NCBI GenBank assembly: GCA_019239975.1
Contig: JAFAZE010000159.1
Location: 1 to 44,948, forward strand
Reading direction: 5' to 3'
Origin: Streptosporangiaceae bacterium
GTDB taxonomy: Bacteria; Actinomycetota; Actinomycetes; Streptosporangiales; Streptosporangiaceae
Length of the DNA: 44,948 nucleotides
In this document: piece by piece, positions 24,634 to 32,426 of the stretch
How positions within the stretch are numbered: the first letter of the stretch is position 1
Layout: every line of letters starts with the position of its first letter
The notes under the pieces: model-generated
The model's input: the letters and a program-made list of their open reading frames with translations, nothing else
Told to the model about the DNA's origin: nothing
Database searches by the model: none
Translations under genes and position numbers: made by a program

Positions 24634-25792
24634 CCCGCGCGCCCGGCGCCGCTGGCCCCGGCGAGCCGGGCTGGTGGCCGCGCCGCTCGTCCTGGCCGGC
24701 GTCACCGCCGGGATCGTGCTGGACGCGCCCGGCCTGCGGAACGCCCCGCAGGCCGGCGCCGGCGGGGCGGTGCAGGTGAGCACCGCGCCGGTTGTCCGGG
24801 CCGATCTGGTGAACACCACCCAGGTGGCCGGGTCCCTGAGTTACCAGGGCTCCTACACGCTGGTCAACCAGGAGCAGGGCACGGCGTTCACCCAGCTGCC
24901 GGGTCCGGGCGCCCTCATCCGCAGGGGACAGCGGCTGTACGAGGTGGACGGCACGCCGGTCGTCCTGTTCTACGGCGCCCGGCCGGAATGGCGGGCGCTC
25001 GCGCCCGGCGTCACGCCGGGCCCGGACGTGGCGCAGCTCGACGCGAACCTGATCGCGCTCGGCTACGGCGCCGGCCTGACCGTCAGCACGTATTACACGG
25101 ACGCCACCGCGTACGCCGTGGAACTCTGGCAGTCGGCCCGGGGGCTGCCCGTCACCGGCACCGTGCCGCTCGGCCAGGTCGCTTACGCTCCCGGCCCGCT
25201 GCGGGTCACGAGCGTCACGCCCAGCCTGGGGTCGGTGCCGCAGCCGGGCGGCCAGGTGCTCACCGCCACATCGCCGGTGCCGGTGGTGGTGGCGGCCCTG
25301 CCTGTCGGCCAGGAATACCTGGTCAGGTCCGGGGACCGGGTCACGGTGACGCTGCCCGACGGCGTCACGACGACGCCCGGCGTGGTGTCCTCGGTCTCCC
25401 AGGTGGCGACGGCCGCCTCCGGCGGGCCGGGCGGTCCCCCGGGCGGGGCGTCACCCGCACCATCCGGAGGCGCCGGCGGCGGCCAGGACACCGTCCAGAT
25501 GACCGTCCGGCTGACGAACAGCCCGGCGCGCCCGGCGGCGGGGAACCTGGACCAGGCCCCGGTGACCGTCAACATCGTCACCGCACAGGCCCGCGGCGTG
25601 CTGGCGGTGCCCATCAACGCGCTGGTGGCGCTCGCCGGCGGCGGCTACGCGGTCGACGTGGTGCGCGGCACGGGCGCCAGCGCGGCGCGCCATCTGGCCG
25701 CGGTGCAGACCGGCCTGTTCTCGGACACCCTCGTCCAGGTCACCGGCGGTGGGCTCACCGTCGGCATGGACGTCGAGGTGCCGTCGTCATGA
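24623..25792 (+). CDS. HlyD/MacA-like membrane adaptor with peptidoglycan-binding motif (module 2)
   Basis: A 389-residue protein: membrane helix about 17-36, lipoyl-like strand pair (NTTQVAGSLSYQGSY), a helical peptidoglycan-binding-like segment (GPDVAQLDANLIALGYG), and C-terminal barrels ending RGVLAVPINALVALAGGGY ... GGGLTVGMDVEVP. A Gly/Pro/Ser-rich loop (about 270-290) interrupts the barrel. ATG 24623 or 24626 lies inside the last codons of the lipoprotein gene, and the stop overlaps the ATPase start by 4 bases. Paralogue of 7463-8638. Confidence 0.88.
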   Translation: MMADPRARRRWPRRAGLVAAPLVLAGVTAGIVLDAPGLRNAPQAGAGGAVQVSTAPVVRADLVNTTQVAGSLSYQGSYTLVNQEQGTAFTQLPGPGALIRRGQRLYEVDGTPVVLFYGARPEWRALAPGVTPGPDVAQLDANLIALGYGAGLTVSTYYTDATAYAVELWQSARGLPVTGTVPLGQVAYAPGPLRVTSVTPSLGSVPQPGGQVLTATSPVPVVVAALPVGQEYLVRSGDRVTVTLPDGVTTTPGVVSSVSQVATAASGGPGGPPGGASPAPSGGAGGGQDTVQMTVRLTNSPARPAAGNLDQAPVTVNIVTAQARGVLAVPINALVALAGGGYAVDVVRGTGASAARHLAAVQTGLFSDTLVQVTGGGLTVGMDVEVPSS

Positions 25793-26478
25793 CCGCCGTG
25801 CTCGAAATCAGCGGCGTGTCGAAACGGTATCCGGGCTCGCCGGAGGTGACCGCGCTCGCCGGCGTGGACCTGCGGATCGATGCCGCCGAGCGAGCGGCGG
25901 TACTCGGCCCTTCGGGCTCGGGCAAGACGACCCTCCTGCACGTGGCCGGGACGCTCGAACGGCCCAGCGCCGGCGCCGTGCGAATTTCCGGTGAGGAGGT
26001 TTCCGCGCTCTCCGACGCGGAGCTGTCCGGGGTTCGCGCCCGCCGCCTCGGCTTCGTCTTCCAGGCCTTCCACCTCCTCGACCACCTCGACGCGGTGCAG
26101 AACGTGGCGCTCGGCCTGCTGTACCGCGGCCTGCCCGCCCGGCACCGCCGGGCCGCGGCCGTCGAGGCACTGGAACGGGTCGGCCTCGGCCACCGGCTCG
26201 GCCACCGTCCCGCGCGGCTGTCCGGCGGCGAGCGCCAGCGGGTGGCGATCGCGCGCGCGGTGGCCGGCCATCCTGACGTGGTGCTCGCCGACGAGCCCAC
26301 GGGCAACCTGGACTCCGCGGCCGGCGCGGAGATCATCGCCCTGCTCGCCGCTCTCGCGAACGATGGCACGGCCGTCGTCGTGGTGACGCACGACCGGGCG
26401 GTCGCCGCGGCCATGGACCGCCGCGTGGTGATGCGGGACGGCCGCGTCGTCTCCGACGACGGGGCGGTGCCCCGGTGA
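25789..26478 (+). CDS. ABC transporter ATP-binding protein, MacB/LolD type (module 2)
   Basis: A 229-residue ATPase: Walker A GPSGSGKTT from 40, Q loop in FVFQAFHLLDHL, signature LSGGERQR, Walker B VVLADEPTGNLD, switch VTHD. Shorter than its module 1 paralogue because it lacks the Pro-rich N-terminal extension. ATGA overlap with the adaptor and GTGA overlap with the permease show translational coupling of the whole set. Confidence 0.95.
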   Translation: MTAVLEISGVSKRYPGSPEVTALAGVDLRIDAAERAAVLGPSGSGKTTLLHVAGTLERPSAGAVRISGEEVSALSDAELSGVRARRLGFVFQAFHLLDHLDAVQNVALGLLYRGLPARHRRAAAVEALERVGLGHRLGHRPARLSGGERQRVAIARAVAGHPDVVLADEPTGNLDSAAGAEIIALLAALANDGTAVVVVTHDRAVAAAMDRRVVMRDGRVVSDDGAVPR

Positions 26479-27707
26479 CCGCCGTGCGGCACGCCCGGCC
26501 GGGCTCCGAAGGCCGTCCCGCCGGGCGGTCCCGGCTGCGGCCGGCCGACCTGCTCCTCGGCGGCCTGCAGAGCCTGCGCGCGCGCAGCCTGCGGGCGGCG
26601 CTGTCGGCCCTCGGCATCGCGATCGGCATCGCGGCCGGCGTCGCGGTGCTCGGCATCTCCGCGTCGTCGCGCGCGAACCTGCTCGCCCAGCTCGGCGCCG
26701 AGGGGAACCTGCTCACCGTCGGCGCCGGCCAGGGCTTCGACGGTTCCCCGGCGCCGCTGCCGGGGACGGCCGAGCAGATGATCGCGCACATCCCGCCCGT
26801 TGAGTCCGTCACCGCGGTCGGGTATGTGCCGGACACGACGGTGCGGCGCACCGCCGCGGTGCCGGCCATCGACAGCGGCGGGATCTCCGTGCTGGCCGCG
26901 CAGCCCGGGCTGCTGTCCACGCTCGGCGGGAGCCTGGCCCGCGGGGTGTTCCTCAACGCGGCCACCGCACGGTACCCGGCCGTGGTGCTCGGCGCGGTCG
27001 CCGCGCAGACCCTCGGCATCGACCGGGCGCCCCCCGGCACCCAGGTGTACCTGGCCGGCCGGTACTTCACGGTCATCGGCATCCTGCGGCCGGTGCCGCT
27101 CGCGCCGGAGATCGACGAGGCGGCACTCGTCGGGTTCCCGGTGGCGAACTCCCTTCTCGCGCTCGGCGGTCACCCGACGGAGATCTACCTGCGGGCCGCA
27201 CCGGACCAGGTGCAGCCGGTGGCGAACGTGCTGCCGTTCACCGCCGACCCGGCGCAGCCCGAGGGCGTTCAGGTGAGCAGGCCGTCCAGCATCCTCGCGG
27301 CGCGGGCCGCGGCGCGTACCGCGTTCACCGGCCTTTTCCTCGCGCTCGGCGCGGTCGCCGTCGGAATCGGCGGCGTCGGGATAGCGAACATCATGGTGAT
27401 CTCCGTGCTCGAGCGCCGGGCCGAGATCGGGCTCCGCCGCGCGCTCGGTGCCGCCCGGTGGCATGTCGGCACGCAGTTCCTCACCGAGTCGCTGCTGTTG
27501 TCGGCACTTGGCGGGGGCGCCGGTGTGCTGCTCGGCGCGGCGGCCACGGCCGGCTACGCGCTGCATGCCGGGCAGCCCGCGGTGCTGCCGGGCTGGGCCG
27601 TCGCGGCCGGGATCGGCGTCGCCGTCGGGACCGGGGCCGTGGCAGGGGTGTACCCCGCGGCCAGGGCCGCGCGGCTCGCCCCGGCCGAGGCGCTCCGTGG
27701 AGCGTGA
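26475..27707 (+). CDS. ABC transporter permease, MacB/FtsX type (module 2)
   Basis: A 410-residue permease with an N-terminal helix (LGIAIGIAAGVAVLGIS), a large extracellular domain and three C-terminal helices, with NIMVISVLERRAEIGLRRALGA conserved. It matches the module 1 permease along its length, including the substrate-core segments FLNAATAR and LGIDR. GTG 26475 overlaps the ATPase stop by 4 bases. Last gene of the operon; no clear terminator before the hemerythrin gene. Confidence 0.93.
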   Translation: MTAVRHARPGSEGRPAGRSRLRPADLLLGGLQSLRARSLRAALSALGIAIGIAAGVAVLGISASSRANLLAQLGAEGNLLTVGAGQGFDGSPAPLPGTAEQMIAHIPPVESVTAVGYVPDTTVRRTAAVPAIDSGGISVLAAQPGLLSTLGGSLARGVFLNAATARYPAVVLGAVAAQTLGIDRAPPGTQVYLAGRYFTVIGILRPVPLAPEIDEAALVGFPVANSLLALGGHPTEIYLRAAPDQVQPVANVLPFTADPAQPEGVQVSRPSSILAARAAARTAFTGLFLALGAVAVGIGGVGIANIMVISVLERRAEIGLRRALGAARWHVGTQFLTESLLLSALGGGAGVLLGAAATAGYALHAGQPAVLPGWAVAAGIGVAVGTGAVAGVYPAARAARLAPAEALRGA

Positions 27708-27843
27708 TCGCGCCGGCCGCCCCGGTGAATGGGCCGGCGGGCCGGTTACCGTCGGCCCAGCGTCACATTCACCCCTGTCTCTCCGCGTTTATTTCCGCGC
27801 GGCGGGGCAGGGACAGCTACCACAACGTGGATGGGAGGCATCG

Positions 27844-28533
27844 ATGCCCGACGTTTTCAGCGTCCTGAGCAAGGACCACGAGGAAGTGAAAAAGATGCTG
27901 GCCACCCTGGAGAAGAACCGGGGCGGGTCCCGGGGGAGTTCCGGGCGGCCGGCGCAGCGCAAGAAGATGGTCGATGACCTGATCACCGAGGAGTCCAGGC
28001 ACGAGGCGGCCGAGGAGATGTACTTCTGGCCGGCCGTCCGTGACAAGCTTCCCGACGGTGACAAGCTCGCCGACAAGGCCACCGGGCAGGAGCAGGAGGC
28101 CAAGGAGGTCCTGGACAAGCTGGACAAGCTCGGCGCCGACGACCCGCAGTTCGAAGAGCTGCTCGGGGAGTTCATCGAGTCCGGGCGGGAGCACATCCAG
28201 TTCGAGGAGACCCAGGTCTGGCCGAACATGCGCAAGGCGCTCAGCAAGAAGGAGGCCAGCGATCTCGGCACGAAGCTGCAGGAGGCGAAGAAGACGGCGC
28301 CGACCCGGCCTCATCCCGAGGTATCGCCGGAGGCGCTGCGGCGCAGGGCCCAGGGCGGCGGCACCGCCAGGCGAGCGGGCGGCGGCACGCGCGCCGGATC
28401 GAACGGCAAGGCCGCGGCGGGCCAGAAGACCAAGGCGGAGCTGTACAAGGAGGCGCAGAAGCTCGGCGTCGAGGGCCGTTCCTCCATGACGAAGGAGGAA
28501 CTCGCCCGCCAGATCGCCCAGCGGTCCCGGTAA
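27844..28533 (+). CDS. Hemerythrin HHE domain protein with C-terminal Rho-N-like segment
   Basis: A 229-residue protein. A four-helix hemerythrin-like domain (1-150) supplies candidate iron ligands: His12 (KDHEEV), His53 and Glu57 (RHEAAEEMYFWP), His117 and Glu121 (GREHIQFEE). A basic, low-complexity linker (about 155-195) follows, and residues about 197-229 (KTKAELYKEAQKLGVEGRSSMTKEEL) look like the small Rho-N/SAP-like helical motif that binds nucleic acid. Iron or oxygen sensing at DNA or RNA is an attractive but unproven reading. AGG lies 7 bases before ATG 27844. It converges on the MFS gene 7 bases downstream. Confidence 0.85.
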   Translation: MPDVFSVLSKDHEEVKKMLATLEKNRGGSRGSSGRPAQRKKMVDDLITEESRHEAAEEMYFWPAVRDKLPDGDKLADKATGQEQEAKEVLDKLDKLGADDPQFEELLGEFIESGREHIQFEETQVWPNMRKALSKKEASDLGTKLQEAKKTAPTRPHPEVSPEALRRRAQGGGTARRAGGGTRAGSNGKAAAGQKTKAELYKEAQKLGVEGRSSMTKEELARQIAQRSR

Positions 28534-28540
28534 CGAACCG

Positions 28541-29953
28541 TCAGCGGGCGTTGCGGAGGCGGGCCGGCTGGCGCGTGCGCTCCCGGACCGCCAGCAGCCG
28601 CCGCCTGCGCCTGGCGAAGAGCAGGACCAGCGCGACGGCGAGGCCCGCCGCGGCGATGGCCAGGCCGGCCTGCCCGTTGCCGAGCATCGAGACCAGCACG
28701 CCGATCAGGCCGCCGGCGACGTTGGCCATCTGGTTCAGCGTCTCCGATACCGAGAACGTCGATGACCGGATCTCGTCGCCGATCTCCCGCTGCACGATCG
28801 AGTCCTGCGACAGCTTGGCCAGGCTGGCGCACAGGATGGACGTGAACGCCACCGCCAGGGCCGCCGCGAGACCCCAGTACCAGGCCGCAAGCGCCGCGAT
28901 CGCGGGCGCCACGGTAAGCATGGTGAACATGATCAGTTGTGGTGCCCTGGAGCGGAGCAGTGAGCCCACCGCCATCGCGACGACACTGCCCGCCCCGACG
29001 GCGGCCAGCATGGCGCCCAGCGCGAAATGCTTCGACACGCCGAAGTGCTCGGTCTGCAGCAGGAACGCGAGGAAGAAGAACGTGTAGCCGGCGAAGGCGC
29101 GCAGCACCGCGTTGGCGCTCATCGCCTCCGCGACCACGGGACCCACCCGGGAGAGGGTCCGCCAGCGCTCGCCCTTGGCGGGTGCCTTCCCGTTGGCGGA
29201 GGCCCTCCCGCCGTGCTCCCCGTTCGCGGCGGCCGGCGGGGTGTCGACCTGGTCGGGCAGCCGCAGCGCGAGCAGCATGGCGGCGAGGTAGACCACCATG
29301 CCCGCCCGCAGCACCCACGCCGTGCCCGCGATCGCGTTGACGCCCGCCGCGACGCCGCCGCCGGCCATGGCCGCGGTCAGCGCTATCAGCTGCGACCGGG
29401 CGTTCGCGGTCACCAGTGTGATCTCCGCCGGAAGCAGCCGCGGGGTGATCGACGCGCGAGCCACCGCGTACGCCTTCTGCAGCACGAGGATGCCGAACGC
29501 GGCGGGCAGCAGCGTGACGGCGTTGCCGACGGCGGCTGACATCCCCCAGCACAGCAGGCCGCGGGCGAGGAGCGTGCCGGCGAGCAGGTAGCGGCGGCCC
29601 TGCTGTACACGGTCGAGCGCCGGCCCGATGAACGGCGCGAGCACCGCGAACGGCGCCATCGTGACGATCAGGAACAGCACCACCTTGCCGCGTGCCTGGT
29701 CGACCGACGTGTTGAAGAAGACCGTCCCGGCCAGCGCCACCACGACGAACGAGTCGCCCGCGCCCGTCGCGGCGGTCAGCTCGATGAGGGTCGCCAGACC
29801 CGTGCGGCCGGCGCCCGAGGCGCCGGTCAGCCGGTGCACGAACCTGCCGGTGCCCCGGGTAGCGGACGCGCCGGACCGCGCGCCCGAGCGCAGAGCCGAG
29901 CCCGTGACCCGTGCCGCGTCCCCCGTTCGGCGCATCGCATCCGACAACCGCAT
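28541..29953 (-). CDS. MFS transporter
   Basis: A 470-residue membrane protein with about 12 hydrophobic segments, a charged central loop (about 245-275) and an extended N-terminus of about 55 residues rich in Arg and Ser before the first helix. GPALDRVQQGRR fits the MFS A-motif loop position. The family exports small molecules; substrate unknown. Start ATG 29953 is chosen because the sequence upstream is non-coding; AATACT seven bases upstream of the ATG would allow a near-leaderless transcript. Divergent from DUF3027. Confidence 0.85.
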   Translation of the reverse strand: MRLSDAMRRTGDAARVTGSALRSGARSGASATRGTGRFVHRLTGASGAGRTGLATLIELTAATGAGDSFVVVALAGTVFFNTSVDQARGKVVLFLIVTMAPFAVLAPFIGPALDRVQQGRRYLLAGTLLARGLLCWGMSAAVGNAVTLLPAAFGILVLQKAYAVARASITPRLLPAEITLVTANARSQLIALTAAMAGGGVAAGVNAIAGTAWVLRAGMVVYLAAMLLALRLPDQVDTPPAAANGEHGGRASANGKAPAKGERWRTLSRVGPVVAEAMSANAVLRAFAGYTFFFLAFLLQTEHFGVSKHFALGAMLAAVGAGSVVAMAVGSLLRSRAPQLIMFTMLTVAPAIAALAAWYWGLAAALAVAFTSILCASLAKLSQDSIVQREIGDEIRSSTFSVSETLNQMANVAGGLIGVLVSMLGNGQAGLAIAAAGLAVALVLLFARRRRRLLAVRERTRQPARLRNAR

Positions 29954-30059
29954 GTACCCAGTATTCTTGGTCTTCGGCACTGCGGCGAGCCCTGGGCCGG
30001 GACGGCGCCGCTCCGTCCTGGAGGGGACGGAGTGCGGTGCCCGAGTTAGTGGAGCGATA

Positions 30060-30905
30060 GTGGCAGGCGTGAAGACTAGGGAACCCGACCAGCTCTGCGC
30101 GGAGGCTACGGGCCTCGCGCGGGAGGCGCTTGCCGCCGTGACCGGCGAGGCGCTGGTGGGCGAGCATCTCGGGATCGAAGCCGGCGGCGACCGGGTCGCC
30201 ATCCACCTGTTCGACTGCCTGGATCCCGCGTACAAGGGCTGGCGCTGGGCGGTCACCGTGGCCCGCGCGCCGCGGGCCAGGGTGGTCACCGTGGACGAGA
30301 GCGTGCTGCTGCCCGGCCCGGACGCGCTGCTGGCGCCCCCCTGGGTGCCGTGGCAGGACCGGCTGCGCCCCGGAGACGTCGGGATCGGCGACCTGCTCCC
30401 CGCCAGCGCCGACGATGAGAGGCTCGTGCCGCTGGTGGTCCTCGAGGGCGACGACGCGGTCATCGACTGGTTCGGCGACCCCGCCGGCACGGGCGCCGGC
30501 GGCGGCGGTCCCGCCGAGCCGTCGGAGCTGCCGTCCCCGGGGCGGTCCCGGGTGCTGTCGCCCTACGGGCGGGACGACACCGCGGAGCGCTGGTACACCA
30601 GCGACCACGGCCCGCGTACGCCGCTGTCGCACGCGGCGCCCGCGCACTGCGTCAGCTGCGGCTTCTTCGTGCCGCTGAGCGGGGTGCTCGGCAGGCTGTT
30701 CGGCGTGTGCGGCAACGCGTACGCGCCCGACGACGGACGGGTGGTGTCAGCGGATCACGGCTGCGGCGCGCACTCCGAATCCGTGCTCACCGACGCCGCG
30801 CAGGCGAACGCGCCGGTGATCGACGAGTTCGGCTACGACCTGGTGGACCTGCCGGGTGTATCGGTCGAGGAGACCGTCTTCGAGCCGTTTTCCCGCGACG
30901 CGTAA
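30060..30905 (+). CDS. DUF3027 domain protein
   Basis: A 281-residue actinobacterial protein recognised by YKGWRWAVTVARAPRARVVT, LLAPPWVPWQDRLRPGDVGIGDLLP, and a C-terminal cysteine cluster (HCVSCGFFVPLSG ... CGNAYAPDDGRVVSADHGCGAHSE) that probably binds zinc. Function unknown. Start GTG 30060 has GGAG 5 bases upstream. The 3' end overlaps the convergent DUF2530 gene by about 70 bases. The DUF3027/DUF2530 pairing next to an MFS gene appears common in actinobacteria, from memory. Confidence 0.88.
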   Translation: MAGVKTREPDQLCAEATGLAREALAAVTGEALVGEHLGIEAGGDRVAIHLFDCLDPAYKGWRWAVTVARAPRARVVTVDESVLLPGPDALLAPPWVPWQDRLRPGDVGIGDLLPASADDERLVPLVVLEGDDAVIDWFGDPAGTGAGGGGPAEPSELPSPGRSRVLSPYGRDDTAERWYTSDHGPRTPLSHAAPAHCVSCGFFVPLSGVLGRLFGVCGNAYAPDDGRVVSADHGCGAHSESVLTDAAQANAPVIDEFGYDLVDLPGVSVEETVFEPFSRDA

Positions 30906-31165
30906 TCCGCGGGCTCCAGCGCGGCCTCGCGCCTGCGCGCCGCGCGGGCGCGTCCCCGCTTCAGCACCGGGACGTACCAGAGCCCGAACAGCCCCATCGC
31001 GAAACCCGTCACGCACGTCCAGAGCCACCAGCGCTCGGCGCCGGGCAGGCTGTCCCGCACGATCAGCAGGACTATGGCCGCCACCGCCCAGCCTGCCGTG
31101 ATGGCGCCCGTGACCAGCTGGTCGTTCGCCTCGAGGGGAGGTGGGGGCGCCAGCCGCTCCGGCAC
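30833..31165 (-). CDS. DUF2530 small membrane protein
   Basis: About 110 residues from GTG 31165 (GGGGA 7 bases upstream); an ATG at 31255 would add 30 residues. Two membrane helices (VTGAITAGWAVAAIVLLIVRD and WWLWTCVTGFAMGLFGLWYV) are followed by a basic stretch, matching DUF2530. The C-terminal 25 residues are encoded antisense to the end of DUF3027, so the last part may be an unusual extension caused by the convergent arrangement. Function unknown. Confidence 0.75.
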   Translation of the reverse strand: MPERLAPPPPLEANDQLVTGAITAGWAVAAIVLLIVRDSLPGAERWWLWTCVTGFAMGLFGLWYVPVLKRGRARAARRREAALEPADYASRENGSKTVSSTDTPGRSTRS

Positions 31166-31337
31166 CTGGTTCCCCGGTAGCTTGCGCACGGTTTCCAGGC
31201 TAACGGGCCGCGGGAGGAAAACCGCTTCGCCCGTCGTTGTTCCTGTGCGTGGCACGCGGCCAGGCGTGATGTACTTGGTGCGGGCCGCTGTGCCGCGCGG
31301 TTGACCATTTCCGTTGTCGCTGATTCAGGTTCTTCAA

Positions 31338-32426
31338 ATGACAGTTGCGCGATCCGACGCCGGGCTGGCGACCACGTTGCGGATATCCATCAGCCGGCTG
31401 GCCCGGCGGCTCCGGGTCGAGCGTCTTGGATTCGGCGTGACGGAAGCGCTCTCCGACATCCAGCTCGCTGCCCTGGCGGCGCTGGAGCGGCATCAGGCGA
31501 TGACCCCGGGCGAGCTCGCCGAGCACGAGAAGGTCCAGCCCCCGTCGATGACCCGGGTGATCGCGGTGCTCGAAGAGCGGAACCTCGTGCGGCGCACCGC
31601 CCACCCGACCGACCGCCGCCAGGTGCTCCTGACCGCCACCGGCGAGGGCCGGGCCCTCGTCCAGCAGGTGCGGCGCCGCAGGGAGGCGTGGCTGGCGCAG
31701 CGGCTGCAGGACCTGACCCCCGAGGAGCGCGCCACGCTCCGCGCGGCCGCCCCCATCCTCGAGAAGCTCAGCAAGTCCTTAACCAGGGGCGCCCGTGATC
31801 ATGGACGCCCGGCGCTGTCGGGGACGCGCAGCGGCCAGGCGCCCAGGGTCTCGTACCGGGGGTGCCCGGTGAGGCGGCTGCGGATGAGGAAGATCTCCCC
31901 GGCGGTCCACGGCTGGCCCTGGAAGCCGTCGAGGCTGGCGACGATGGTGCGGACATCGGCGGGGGCGCGGCAGCGCGCGAGCGTCAGGTGGGGCTTGAAG
32001 CGCCGTCCCTTGTCCGGCGGCTCGGCGCCGGCCCGCGCGGCCCCCGCGCTCACCGAGGCGGCGAGCTCGGCGAGCGCGCGCCGGTCGCCGGACAGCCCGC
32101 TCCACAGCACGTTCGCGCGGCCCGCGCCGGGAAACGCGCCCGCGCCCGCGAACGCCAGGCTGAACCGCTGGTGCCGCCTCGCGGCGCGCTCCAGCCTTGG
32201 CAGCAGGCGGCTCGCGCCGGTTTCCGCCACTTCCCCGAGGAAGGCCAGCGTGACGTGCCAGGCCTCACGGCTGGTCCAGCGCAGGTCGTCCCGTCCCGCC
32301 CGCAGCGGCGCGCAGGCGGCGTCAAGCTCGTCCAGCACCGCGGCGGGCGGCGCGAGGGCCACGAAGAGCCTCATCCGCGTACCCCTGGCGCCCGGGGCTC
32401 CAGACCCCGGCGCCTCAGTAGGCTGA
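31338..32426 (+). CDS. MarR-family regulator, with a long C-terminal extension antisense to thpR
   Basis: Residues 1-150 are a full MarR winged helix: the LSDIQLAALAALERH dimer helix, TPGELAEHEKVQPPSMTRVIAVLEERNLVRR recognition region and the DRRQVLLTATGEG wing. A normal member would stop near SLTRGARDHG (about 31800). Here the frame stays open for about 210 more codons across the whole antisense strand of thpR, giving Ser/Arg/Ala-rich sequence with no family features. Either the stop codon was lost or the gene is really read this way; a stop exists at 31798 in the neighbouring frame. Start ATG 31338 has only a weak ribosome site. Confidence 0.75.
   Translation: MTVARSDAGLATTLRISISRLARRLRVERLGFGVTEALSDIQLAALAALERHQAMTPGELAEHEKVQPPSMTRVIAVLEERNLVRRTAHPTDRRQVLLTATGEGRALVQQVRRRREAWLAQRLQDLTPEERATLRAAAPILEKLSKSLTRGARDHGRPALSGTRSGQAPRVSYRGCPVRRLRMRKISPAVHGWPWKPSRLATMVRTSAGARQRASVRWGLKRRPLSGGSAPARAAPALTEAASSASARRSPDSPLHSTFARPAPGNAPAPANARLNRWCRLAARSSLGSRRLAPVSATSPRKASVTCQASRLVQRRSSRPARSGAQAASSSSSTAAGGARATKSLIRVPLAPGAPDPGASVG
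31799..32374 (-). CDS. thpR: RNA 2',3'-cyclic phosphodiesterase (2'-5' RNA ligase family)
   Basis: A 191-residue 2H phosphoesterase. The two HxTx motifs are HVTL (His40, Thr42) in WHVTLAFLGE and HLTL (His129, Thr131) in FKPHLTLARC. MRLFVALAPP is the usual N-terminus. The enzyme opens 2',3'-cyclic phosphate ends of RNA. ATG 32374 overlaps the serC stop by 4 bases, so the two are read as one operon. The whole gene lies antisense to the extension of the MarR frame. Confidence 0.92.
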   Translation of the reverse strand: MRLFVALAPPAAVLDELDAACAPLRAGRDDLRWTSREAWHVTLAFLGEVAETGASRLLPRLERAARRHQRFSLAFAGAGAFPGAGRANVLWSGLSGDRRALAELAASVSAGAARAGAEPPDKGRRFKPHLTLARCRAPADVRTIVASLDGFQGQPWTAGEIFLIRSRLTGHPRYETLGAWPLRVPDSAGRP

